Origin: Anaerolineales bacterium | Lineage (GTDB): Bacteria > Chloroflexota > Anaerolineae > Anaerolineales > Villigracilaceae | Length of the DNA: 64,000 nucleotides | NCBI GenBank assembly: GCA_020634895.1 | Contig: JACKAV010000005.1 | Coordinates: 186,001-250,000 of the forward strand | Direction: 5' to 3' | Shown: positions 32,687 through 40,924 of the stretch, one piece after another | Numbering within the stretch: position 1 is the stretch's first letter | Layout of the letters: the number at the start of each line of letters is the position of its first letter | Notes under the pieces: model-generated | What the model saw: only the letters and a program-made list of their open reading frames with translations | What the model was told of the DNA's origin: nothing | The model's database searches: none | Position numbers and translations under genes: made by a program

Positions 32687-34224
32687 TGCGCCATAACCTC
32701 TTTTTGAGACATAATAGATTTCATGATCAGTTCCTGCGTGGCTTCCTTTGCAGGGATCTCATTGACAATCCTACCTTCGTTCATTACATAGATCCGGTCG
32801 CAAACGCCCAGAATCTCGGGCAGTTCGGAAGAGATCAAAATAACGGCTCTGCCTTCACTTGCCAGACGATTAATGATCGTATAGATTTCATATTTTGCGC
32901 CGACGTCGATACCGCGGGTGGGTTCATCCAGGATGAGCACCTCGGGATCGGCAAACAGCCATTTACTCAACACCACTTTCTGCTGATTGCCGCCGGAAAG
33001 GTTCAGCGCCAACTGCATAATGCTGGAGCATTTGATGTTTAGATCGTCGCGATATCTTCGGGTAACGGATACTTCCTTCGGTTCGTTCACGACCCCCATG
33101 TCGGATATTTGTTTCAAATTTGTCAGGGTGATGTTGTTCTTGATCTCTTCGATCAAGACCAGCCCATATTCCTTGCGGTCTTCCGTTGCATAGGCGATGC
33201 CGTTCTTGATGGCTTTGTCGATGGTGCTGACATCAACCTCTTCACCACGCTTCAAGACCGTGCCCGTGATGCCTGTCCCGTACGCCTGACCAAAGATACT
33301 CATGGCAAGCTCGGTTCGTCCCGCACCGACCAAACCGGCGATACCAACAACTTCGCCAGCCCGCACGTTCATGTTGATATTGCTGCTTACCTTGCGGTCT
33401 TTATGAAGGGGGTGGAAGACATTCCAGTCACGCACCTCGAAAATAACGTCGCCAACCTTGTTCTCTCTTGGTGGGAAACGATGGGTAATGTCACGTCCCA
33501 CCATGCCGCGGATGATACGGTCTTCAGCGATCTCTTCCTTGTGACAGTCAATCGATTCGACCGTGGCGCCGTCGCGCAAGATCGTGATCGCATCCGCCAC
33601 TTTGGAAACTTCATTAAGTTTGTGGGAGATCAAGATCGACGAAATACCATGGTCCTTGAGCTGAAGCAGCAGGTCCAGCAGTTTATTGCTGTCGCTTTCG
33701 CTTAACGAGGCTGTCGGTTCGTCCAAAATAAGGAGCTTGACCTCTTTTGCAAGCGCCTTGGCGATCTCGACCAATTGCTGCTTGCCGACCCCCATATTCG
33801 TGATCAAAGTGTTGGGTGATTCGTGCAGCCCAACCTTCTCGAGCAGTTCCTTCGATTTTTGAATCGATTCGTTCCAGTTGATAATGCCATTGCTGGCCTG
33901 CTCATTCCCGAGGAAAAGGTTTTCTGTAATGGAAAGGAATGGGATCAGCGCCAGTTCCTGGTGGATGATAACAAGCCCAACCGCTTCTGATTCGGTAATG
34001 TCACGGAAGCGGCATTCTTTACCCTGAAAATAGATATCGCCCTCGTACGTGCCGTGAGGATAAACTCCGCTCAACACTTTCATCAGGGTGGATTTTCCCG
34101 CCCCATTTTCCCCAACCAAGGCATGGATCTCACCCTGCCGCACGCTAAAACTAACATTGTCGAGCGCCTTCACACCCGGAAAGGTCTTGGTGATGTTGCG
34201 CATTTCCAAAATTACATCAGACAT
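32683..34224 (-). CDS. Sugar ABC transporter ATP-binding protein (MmsA/XylG type)
   Basis: Double ATPase of 513 residues. The first half has the Walker A GENGAGKST and an LVEIAKALAKEVKLLILDEPTAS segment. The second half has a degenerate P-loop (GLVGAGRTELA), the signature LSGGNQQKVVLSKWL and Walker B LILDEPTRGIDVG. This asymmetry is normal for the MglA/XylG/MmsA group. It is coupled to the permease gene and lies 191 bases after the binding-protein gene. Confidence 0.95.
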   Translation of the reverse strand: MSDVILEMRNITKTFPGVKALDNVSFSVRQGEIHALVGENGAGKSTLMKVLSGVYPHGTYEGDIYFQGKECRFRDITESEAVGLVIIHQELALIPFLSITENLFLGNEQASNGIINWNESIQKSKELLEKVGLHESPNTLITNMGVGKQQLVEIAKALAKEVKLLILDEPTASLSESDSNKLLDLLLQLKDHGISSILISHKLNEVSKVADAITILRDGATVESIDCHKEEIAEDRIIRGMVGRDITHRFPPRENKVGDVIFEVRDWNVFHPLHKDRKVSSNINMNVRAGEVVGIAGLVGAGRTELAMSIFGQAYGTGITGTVLKRGEEVDVSTIDKAIKNGIAYATEDRKEYGLVLIEEIKNNITLTNLKQISDMGVVNEPKEVSVTRRYRDDLNIKCSSIMQLALNLSGGNQQKVVLSKWLFADPEVLILDEPTRGIDVGAKYEIYTIINRLASEGRAVILISSELPEILGVCDRIYVMNEGRIVNEIPAKEATQELIMKSIMSQKEVMAQ

Positions 34225-34366
34225 GGTTCCTATCCTTGTTTGGATTGGTGACGAAAACTTCCCGTTATTTTACTCCCGCCTTGTGTTTTCAAGACGGAAA
34301 AAACAGACCTGCAAAAAATAAAAAAAATCAAAAATTCCAAATAACAAAACTTACAAACGAAAGGAT

Positions 34367-34398
34367 GGTTGTGGAAAGGCTTTCGCCTTTCCACAACC
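34367..34398 (-). terminator. Strong hairpin between binding-protein and ATPase genes
   Basis: A 14-base perfect stem (GGTTGTGGAAAGGC with GCCTTTCCACAACC) closes a TTTC loop, 17 bases past the binding-protein stop, with T-rich sequence beyond it on the minus strand. It likely causes partial termination, so the binding protein is made in excess over the membrane parts, as in many ABC operons. Confidence 0.8.
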
Positions 34399-34415
34399 GG
34401 TCTTCATCGTACTAA

Positions 34416-35507
34416 TTATTTAAGCTGGTCAGCAGTGTAGTAGCCGCTTTCAACCAAGTACTTTTCGTAGTTGGTGATGTCAACGCTGAAGGGGGTCAAC
34501 AGGTAGGAAGGAACAACCTTCACGCCGTTGTCATAGGTCTTGGTGTCGTTGATCGGCACTTCCTGTCCCTTGAGGGCGGCATCGACCATGGCAGCAGTCT
34601 GCTTGGCGAGTTCGCGGGTGTCTTTGAACACGGTGTAGGTCTGTTCGCCGGCGATCATAGCCTTGATGGAGGCGATTTCAGCATCCTGACCAGTGATGAC
34701 GGGCATCGGCTGGTCGGCGGAGCCGTAACCAACGCTCTTGAGAGCGGAGATGATACCGATGGAAAGACCATCGTACGGGGAGAGGACTGCATCCACACGC
34801 TTGTCGGTGTAGTAGGCGCTGAGGAGGTTTTCCATACGAGCCTGGGCAACAATGCCGTCCCAGCGCAGTGTGGAGACCTTGTCCATGCCCATCTGACCGG
34901 ACTGAACAACGAGCTTGCCGCTGTCGATGTAGGGCTGAAGAACGGACATGGCGCCATCATAGAAGTAGAAAGCGTTGGTGTCGTCGGGGGAACCACCGAA
35001 GAGTTCGATGTTGAAAGGACCTTCAGCATTCTTCAGGTCGAGTCCTTCTTCGATCTGGGAGCCCATGATCACGCCCACGCCGAAGTTATCGAAGGTGGCA
35101 TAGTAATCAACGTTCTCGGAGTTGACGAGGAGGCGGTCATAAGCGATCACGAGCACGCCGGCTTCCTTGGCCTTGGCAAGAGCGTCGGTCAGGGTGCTGC
35201 CGTCGATGGCGGCGATCACGAGCACATTCGCGCCCTTGGTGATCATGTTTTCGATCTGGGCAAGCTGGTTCGGGATGTCATCATCAGCGAACTGGAGGTC
35301 GGTCTGATAGCCCATGGCTTCGAATTCTTTAACCATGCTTTCGCCATCGGAGATCCAGCGGGTGGAGGTCTTGGTGGGCATGGAGATACCGACTAATTTG
35401 GTGTCACCTGCTGCAGGCGCATCACCAGCAGAGGAGCCGCAAGCCGCGAGGACGAGGCTCGCCAGCATGATTACTGCTAAAAAGGTATAAAGCACTTTCT
35501 TGGACAT
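34416..35507 (-). CDS. Sugar-binding lipoprotein (ChvE/XylF-like)
   Basis: Periplasmic-binding-protein-type receptor of 363 residues, lipid-anchored: the signal peptide ends in LASLVLAAC. The PBP-like I fold is seen in VGISMPTKTSTRWISDGESM, the segment VLVIAAIDGSTLTDALAKAK, GVIMGSQIEEGL and the C-terminal TYTVFKDTRELAKQTAAMV. Similarity to ChvE suggests a multiple-sugar or arabinose/xylose ligand. AAGGAGAAG before the ATG at 35507 fixes the start. It follows the LacI gene. Confidence 0.93.
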   Translation of the reverse strand: MSKKVLYTFLAVIMLASLVLAACGSSAGDAPAAGDTKLVGISMPTKTSTRWISDGESMVKEFEAMGYQTDLQFADDDIPNQLAQIENMITKGANVLVIAAIDGSTLTDALAKAKEAGVLVIAYDRLLVNSENVDYYATFDNFGVGVIMGSQIEEGLDLKNAEGPFNIELFGGSPDDTNAFYFYDGAMSVLQPYIDSGKLVVQSGQMGMDKVSTLRWDGIVAQARMENLLSAYYTDKRVDAVLSPYDGLSIGIISALKSVGYGSADQPMPVITGQDAEIASIKAMIAGEQTYTVFKDTRELAKQTAAMVDAALKGQEVPINDTKTYDNGVKVVPSYLLTPFSVDITNYEKYLVESGYYTADQLK

Positions 35508-35716
35508 TTCTTCTCCTTGATATTCAATGAGTGTTTTTTTGGCGTTATCGGTGACAGGAGCGCTGTCGATCGTCATCTCCCATCGGAGCAGACACCACAA
35601 GACGCCAACATGCCTGGGTGCGCTTCCTGCAAAAATCGTATTACTCTTTCGATCACCTCCTTCCAATATTCATGAGGATATTGAAATAAACATGGGGTGG
35701 ACAATAAAAACAATAA
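35508..35716 (-). promoter_or_regulatory. Leader of the sugar ABC operon: partial operator and long SD-like motif
   Basis: At 35543-35556 the sequence CGTTATCGGTGACA matches 11 of 14 bases of the LacI-type operator seen at 36771-36798. At 35651-35662 the plus strand reads GATCACCTCCTT, the sequence of a typical 16S rRNA 3' end, so the transcript carries a full AAGGAGGTGATC about 145 bases before the known start, without a start codon at the usual distance. Confidence 0.5.
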
Positions 35717-36745
35717 TTACGCGCTTTCGCGAACAACTAAAGTCGGTTGGATGAACCGCGGCTGCGCGGTTACCGCCTCATTATTCTGCCGGGCTTGGAT
35801 CATCTGCACGATGGTCTGAACCGCTTCCTCGCCGAGCAGTTGAAGGTCCTGTGAAATTGTAGTAAGTGAGGGATAAAAATAAGCAGATTCGGGAAGATTG
35901 TCGAAACCGATAACAGCCAATTGTTCTGGAACGCGGATGTTCCGACGGTGAGCCTCACGGAGTACGCTCAAAGCCATTTGGTCGTTGGCAACAAAAACTG
36001 AGTCCAGATCCGGGTACGCATCGAGAAGCTGATTAAAGGCGTTTTCTCCGCTCGCCGAAGACCAATTCCCCTCGGTGCAGCAACGTTCCGAAGCATCCAA
36101 TCCGTTCTTCTCCATCGTCTCGCGCCAACCGCGCTTTCGCTCGAGGGCTTCCCACCAGGTCAGCGGACCGGAGATATGTGCGATCTTTTTTCGCCCGATG
36201 CCAAGCAGATGCTCTGTAGCCATGACCGCACCCTGAAAATTATCAGTGGAAACGCTCGAAACACCCTGCTTCGGCTGCATCGCAATGAACAGGATCGGCA
36301 CAGGAATACTGGATAAATGCTCCTCCAGCCAATCGTGGTTGTCGGAGATTTCCGGCGCCGCCCACAAAATTCCGTCCACCTGACGGGCAAGCAGTGAACC
36401 GAGAACATCATTAATATGAGCAGTATCGAAATTATCGAGTTCCTTCATCACAAGCATATAACCGAGTTTGTCTGCCTGATCTGCGATGCCATTAAGCGTG
36501 CGTGATGGTCCGATGTACTTAAGACCAAATGTGACAATTCCCAATGTGTAGCTGCGCTGTTGGATCAAACTTCGCGCGAGGGTGCTGGGACGGTAGCCGA
36601 GTTCTTCCACCACATTCTCAACCCGCTGCCGGGTCTCACCGGAAACGTAAGAAACATTATTCATCACTCGAGAAACAGTCTGGGTGGAAACACCCGCTGC
36701 CTGAGCAACATCTTTGATAGTGACACGTTTCTTTCTGGTGGGCAT
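35717..36745 (-). CDS. LacI-family transcriptional regulator
   Basis: Repressor-type regulator of 342 residues. The helix-turn-helix and hinge are seen in VTIKDVAQAAGVSTQTVSRV and TRQRVENVVEELGYRPSTLA. The ligand-binding domain follows (TLGIVTFGLKYIGPSRTLNG to FDNLPESAYFYPSLTTISQD). Tandem operators lie just upstream of its start, so it probably represses itself, and a partial operator lies before the ABC transporter genes. It is the natural regulator of the pentose operon. Confidence 0.93.
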   Translation of the reverse strand: MPTRKKRVTIKDVAQAAGVSTQTVSRVMNNVSYVSGETRQRVENVVEELGYRPSTLARSLIQQRSYTLGIVTFGLKYIGPSRTLNGIADQADKLGYMLVMKELDNFDTAHINDVLGSLLARQVDGILWAAPEISDNHDWLEEHLSSIPVPILFIAMQPKQGVSSVSTDNFQGAVMATEHLLGIGRKKIAHISGPLTWWEALERKRGWRETMEKNGLDASERCCTEGNWSSASGENAFNQLLDAYPDLDSVFVANDQMALSVLREAHRRNIRVPEQLAVIGFDNLPESAYFYPSLTTISQDLQLLGEEAVQTIVQMIQARQNNEAVTAQPRFIQPTLVVRESA

Positions 36746-36770
36746 AGTCAAGAGGATTTTCTCTGATTTA

Positions 36771-36798
36771 TGTTATCGATAACATGTTATCGATAACA
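36771..36798. promoter_or_regulatory. Two tandem perfect LacI-type operators
   Basis: The 14-base palindrome TGTTATCGATAACA occurs twice, immediately adjacent, 26 bases upstream of the lacI-family start. Central CG palindromes of this size are the usual form of LacI-family operators. Confidence 0.85.
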
Positions 36799-37340
36799 TA
36801 ATAACAAATTAAATTATCAGAGTCAAGAGGGAATTTAATTGATCTGCCAATTCCCCATTTGGGTAATCCCTGTTAAAAGCCGATTAACACACAGTTTTGT
36901 CATATCGAATTTAACCACTACATAATTCGTAACATACGGATGAACAAGGCGCGGATCCGGCGTATCAACACCGCCCGCATCAAACGGACCTCCAGGCTGA
37001 TACCGACAAAATTGCCTTATCTTGCCGACGGTTTTAGATCCACCGGTAAAGCGTTTAATTTGACATGACCGCCATCAAGATACGCAATTGAAAGATTCCT
37101 ATGGTTTTCTAAAAGCCGCTTGAAAAAACAATTTCTGTACACGACTTGCGCGGACAACACGGAATTCTCCGTGAAAACGGAAAATATATCCGTTACATCC
37201 ATGAGACCTGTGTACAAAAGAGCCTGAAACCATACTTTGAGAAAGCCTTGAAGGAGTCCTCTTTCATAATTTGTAAGTTACTATTGTTTATGCTATGATG
37301 TCATTTAAAAGTGACGCTTTTGCAGTTCGGGAGGGAAAAT
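36799..37340 (+). promoter_or_regulatory. 542-base non-coding gap with promoter of the OmpR-type regulator
   Basis: No convincing gene. A good sigma-70-type promoter is seen at 37271-37299 (TTGTAA, 17-base spacer, TATGAT), and a GGGAGGG ribosome site just before the next start. The rest of the gap shows no repeat or hairpin that I could support. Confidence 0.6.
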
Positions 37341-38045
37341 ATGGCAAGAAAGATATTACTAATAGACGACGACCCCGATTTGGGCAGGTTGGTGGATGTA
37401 ATTTTACGCCCCATGGATCTGACGGTCTATCAATCCTATTCGGGACCCGATGGTCTGAAAAAATCCTACGAGATTCATCCTGACCTGGTCATCCTTGATA
37501 TCATGATGCCCGGGTTGAGCGGTTTTGACGTGTGTACCCGCTTGCGCGAAATGTCCAGCGTTCCGGTGTTGATGCTGACCGCCCGGACGAACGAGAACGA
37601 TATGCTGCACGGGTTTAGTGTAGGGGTGGATGACTTCGTAAAAAAACCATTCAACAAAAACGAATTCGAAGCCCGCGTCCGCGCCCTGCTCCGCCGCTCG
37701 AATGACCGAAACAAGGGACCGGTTCCTTACATCCTTTCCTACGAAGACCCCATTTTAAAAATCGACCTGTCCTCGCAGACCGTAAAACTGGACGGCGAGA
37801 TCGTGGAACTTTCGCCGCGCGAGTACAGCGTATTGGCATACCTGGTTCGCGAACAGGGAAAGATCGTTTCAAAGACAGAACTGGCGCGGGAGGTATGGGG
37901 AGAGCCCGTCTCATGCGGATTAGCCAACCCTTCCTTGTACGTGTTTTACATCCGAAAGAAGCTGCGCGACGGCTCTTATGGACATAATTATATTCACACA
38001 CTTTGGGGGCGTGGATACTGGTTCGAGCCAAGGAAGGAAGAGTAA
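37341..38045 (+). CDS. OmpR/PhoB-type response regulator
   Basis: Regulator of 234 residues. The receiver domain has DDD at 9-11 and the phosphorylated D53 in LVILDIMMPGLSG. The C-terminal winged helix is seen in LSPREYSVLAYLVREQGKIV and the final YIHTLWGRGYWFEP. No kinase gene is adjacent, so it is an orphan. It stands at the head of the polysaccharide locus on the same strand and probably controls it. Confidence 0.9.
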   Translation: MARKILLIDDDPDLGRLVDVILRPMDLTVYQSYSGPDGLKKSYEIHPDLVILDIMMPGLSGFDVCTRLREMSSVPVLMLTARTNENDMLHGFSVGVDDFVKKPFNKNEFEARVRALLRRSNDRNKGPVPYILSYEDPILKIDLSSQTVKLDGEIVELSPREYSVLAYLVREQGKIVSKTELAREVWGEPVSCGLANPSLYVFYIRKKLRDGSYGHNYIHTLWGRGYWFEPRKEE

Positions 38046-38272
38046 TAAGAAGAGTAATAAAGTGAAGTAAGGCGGGAATTAAAGAATATTCAAAAGATTT
38101 TCAAAGAAAACAAAAAATTTATTTTGCTACAGTGTAGTAGACAACGATCAATTCGTCTGGACGAAATGCGTCTGTGAAACGACCCGGAGTCTACGATCGC
38201 TTCAGGCGCGGTTATTGTGCGGGTTTCCCGGTGATACTCTGACGAGGGCAGGGTATCAGGAGCGGAAGCAAA
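38046..38272 (+). promoter_or_regulatory. Leader of the polysaccharide locus
   Basis: The 227-base gap has an A/T-rich start, a small inverted repeat CTAC-AGT-GTAG at 38127-38137 and another, TTCGTC-TG-GACGAA, at 38152-38165, suited to protein binding. A CAGGAGCGG ribosome site precedes the next gene. No ops/JUMPstart element was recognised. Confidence 0.45.
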
Positions 38273-39742
38273 ATGGATCTACGACACTATCTATCGATCA
38301 TCTGGCGGAGGAAGTGGATCATCGCGGCAGTCACCGCCGGGGTTATTCTAATGGCAGCCATTGGGAATCTAAAGGCTACCCCCATCTATAAAGCCAGCGC
38401 AACCCTGCGCGTGGCGGCATCGATGGGAATGACCCAGAGTTTGCAGTTCTACACGTACAACACCCAATTGATGAACACCTACGTGGAGTTATCCGCCAGC
38501 CGTCCGGTGAGGATGGAACTCAAAGAGCGGCTCCAGGCCCAGGTCCCGGAGATCGAGGCGGAAGTCATTCCAAATACGGAACTGATCCGCATTACCGCAT
38601 CCTCCCCCGACCCGGAGTTGGCGGCATTGGCTGTCAATACTCTCGCTCAAATTCTGGTGGAGGAAAGCGACAAACTATACACCGGCGGGTCCATATCCAC
38701 ATCGGAGATCATACTTGATCAGGTGCAACAGGCTGCCGATGATCTGGAAGTCACCCGCAGGGATTACGAACGTCTCATCAGGCAAACGCCATCCGCTTAC
38801 GAACAGATCACAGTTACAGGACAGATCCTTCAGGAAAAGCAGCGCACCTATGAGACCTTGCTGCGTCAATACGAGCAGGCGCAATACAGGGAGGTGATGG
38901 AATCCAGCATGGTGACGGTTGTGGAAGAGGCGCTCATTCCCAAGGTTCCTTCCGAACCACGCACAGCTCTCAATTACATTCTTGCTGCGCTGATTGGGTT
39001 ATTTGCCGGTGGAATGCTGGCGTTCCTCTTCGAAAACATGGATGACCGATTGCACTCGACGCAGGAGATCGAAACAACGACTCAGCTCCCCACGCTGGCA
39101 AAACTGCCGAAAGCAAATAGCAGTCATCTGTATATTTCAAAGAACGGCACTTCCCGTCACGCCGAGTCGGTCCGCCACCTTGCGGCAAGACTTCAGGTGG
39201 AAAATTCAAAACATCATCACACCGTGATCGCGCTGACTGGTGCTCAATCTGATCAGGGCGCGACCACAACCGTTGCCAACCTTGGAGTCGCACTCGCAGA
39301 ACAAGGCAGGGATGTGGCGATCGTCGATTGCAATGTGCGCGACCCGAAACTGCACCAGATATTCGACCTGCCAAACGAACAGGGCGTGACCGATATCCTT
39401 TCTAATGAGGTGGAAATAAAAGATGCCTTGAATAAAGTTGGGAATGGACACCTCACGCTTCTTTCCACTGGACCTGTAACTGATTCGCCCCTGCAAACCT
39501 TCGACTCCGCCCGTGCCGAATCTCTTATTCAAAACCTCCGCCAGCAATTTGATTACGTGCTGATTGATACCCCTGACCTCACCGTGGCGGACATCGTTGC
39601 CGTCGCGCCGCACGCGGACGAATTGATTCTGGTTGCCCGCCGCTCTCATGTCCGGCGTGAGGCGGTGAAGTCGGCGGCAGAATTCCTGTCCAGGTTCAAC
39701 GGAAAACCGGTCCGGCTGGTTGTGAACGAATCGGAAGGATAG
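38273..39742 (+). CDS. Wzz/BY-kinase-like chain-length protein with degenerate P-loop
   Basis: Protein of 489 residues. A Wzz domain lies between two membrane helices (about 14-32 and 233-252), with coiled coil between. The cytoplasmic ATPase-like domain starts near 315. Its Walker A position reads GAQSDQGATTT (323-333), with A330 where the catalytic lysine of GKST should be. Walker A' (VAIVDCNVRDPKLHQ) and Walker B (VLIDTPDL) keep their acidic residues. There is no tyrosine-rich tail. It therefore probably controls polymer length and export without being an active tyrosine kinase. Confidence 0.87.
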   Translation: MDLRHYLSIIWRRKWIIAAVTAGVILMAAIGNLKATPIYKASATLRVAASMGMTQSLQFYTYNTQLMNTYVELSASRPVRMELKERLQAQVPEIEAEVIPNTELIRITASSPDPELAALAVNTLAQILVEESDKLYTGGSISTSEIILDQVQQAADDLEVTRRDYERLIRQTPSAYEQITVTGQILQEKQRTYETLLRQYEQAQYREVMESSMVTVVEEALIPKVPSEPRTALNYILAALIGLFAGGMLAFLFENMDDRLHSTQEIETTTQLPTLAKLPKANSSHLYISKNGTSRHAESVRHLAARLQVENSKHHHTVIALTGAQSDQGATTTVANLGVALAEQGRDVAIVDCNVRDPKLHQIFDLPNEQGVTDILSNEVEIKDALNKVGNGHLTLLSTGPVTDSPLQTFDSARAESLIQNLRQQFDYVLIDTPDLTVADIVAVAPHADELILVARRSHVRREAVKSAAEFLSRFNGKPVRLVVNESEG

Positions 39743-39779
39743 TGCTTCTTCAACACGAAGGCAGAACATGATGTGAGGA

Positions 39780-40898
39780 ATGATGGACATTCCGTTGATC
39801 GAACTGACCACACAGCACAAGACCCTACGCAACGAGATCAATACCGCCATTCAAGGTGTATTGGACAGTGGTGATTTTATTCTCGGACGGGATGTCTCAA
39901 AACTCGAGGAAGAGTTCGCCTCCTATTGCGGTACGAAGTATGCCATCGGGGTGGACAGCGGTCTTTCGGCTCTCGAGTTGAGCCTGAGGGCATTTGATAT
40001 TGGTCCCGGTGACGAAGTGATCGTACCGGCGCATACCCATATTGCAACACCAGCCGCGGTTTCCCTCACCGGCGCCACCCCGGTCTTTGTGGATGTGGAC
40101 CCACAGACATGGAACATCGACGCTGAAATGATCGAAAATGCCATCACCTCACAAACCAAAGCCATCATCCCCGTCCATTTGTTTGGCTTGCCCGCCGACA
40201 TGCACATGGTGTTGGGTATCGCCGAAAAATACAACCTGACCGTGATCGAAGACGCCTGTCAGGCGCACGGCGCCATGTACAAGGGATACAGGGTTGGGAA
40301 TCTGGGAAATGCGGCTGCATTCAGTTTTTATCCCACAAATAATCTTGGTGCCTGCGGCGATGCAGGCATGGTGACCACCAATGATGCGCGGGTCGTTGAA
40401 AAGATGCGCGCCTTCCGCAACTGCGGGCAGAGGGTGAAAAATTTACACGAATACGCCCCGTTCAATCACCGTTTGGATACTCTTCAAGCCGCGATCCTGC
40501 GCATAAAACTGGAGCATCTCGACGAATGGACAGCCTCACGGAGGCGGCTTTCTGATCTGTATAACGAACTACTGATCGACCCGCATATCACCAGACATGT
40601 GGAGCCGCCCGGATACAAACACGTCTATTACCTGTACTCCATCCGTGCAAAAAACCGTGATGCTTTGCAATGTCACCTGCAGGGCTGCGGGATCGGAACG
40701 GCTGTGCATTACCCGAAACCTGTCCATTTGCAACCGTACTATTCACAAGGAAAGAGCAGGGCGGGACAATTTCCAATTGCCGAGAAACTTTGCAATGAGA
40801 TATTGTCCCTGCCCATGTACCCCGAACTGACAACAGCGCAGGTTGAAGTTGTGGCTGATGAAATAATCAATTTCTATCGATCAACAAAGGAAGACTGA
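39780..40898 (+). CDS. DegT/DnrJ/EryC1-family protein lacking the PLP lysine
   Basis: Sugar aminotransferase-fold protein of 372 residues. Family motifs are VDSGLSALELSLRAFDIGPG, VPAHTHIATPAAV, VIEDACQAHGA (with the PLP-ring aspartate) and GDAGMVTT. The segment that should read SFYPTKNLGA reads SFYPTNNLGA, so the Schiff-base lysine is replaced by N187 (codon AAT at 40338-40340). Without it, a normal transamination is not expected. It could be a dehydratase-like or non-catalytic protein, or the base could be an error. A second ATG three bases on is an equal start candidate. Confidence 0.88.
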   Translation: MMDIPLIELTTQHKTLRNEINTAIQGVLDSGDFILGRDVSKLEEEFASYCGTKYAIGVDSGLSALELSLRAFDIGPGDEVIVPAHTHIATPAAVSLTGATPVFVDVDPQTWNIDAEMIENAITSQTKAIIPVHLFGLPADMHMVLGIAEKYNLTVIEDACQAHGAMYKGYRVGNLGNAAAFSFYPTNNLGACGDAGMVTTNDARVVEKMRAFRNCGQRVKNLHEYAPFNHRLDTLQAAILRIKLEHLDEWTASRRRLSDLYNELLIDPHITRHVEPPGYKHVYYLYSIRAKNRDALQCHLQGCGIGTAVHYPKPVHLQPYYSQGKSRAGQFPIAEKLCNEILSLPMYPELTTAQVEVVADEIINFYRSTKED

Positions 40899-40924
40899 TC
40901 AACAAGGAATCGAAGGAGGCAATC

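Noticed and set aside
37017..37217. 66-residue minus-strand frame in the gap before the OmpR-type regulator
   Set aside because: No recognised domain and no clear ribosome site. It may be a gene remnant, but the evidence is too weak.
38160..38260. ops/JUMPstart element or c-di-GMP riboswitch in the polysaccharide leader
   Set aside because: The consensus GGCGGTAG and the conserved riboswitch segments are not found.
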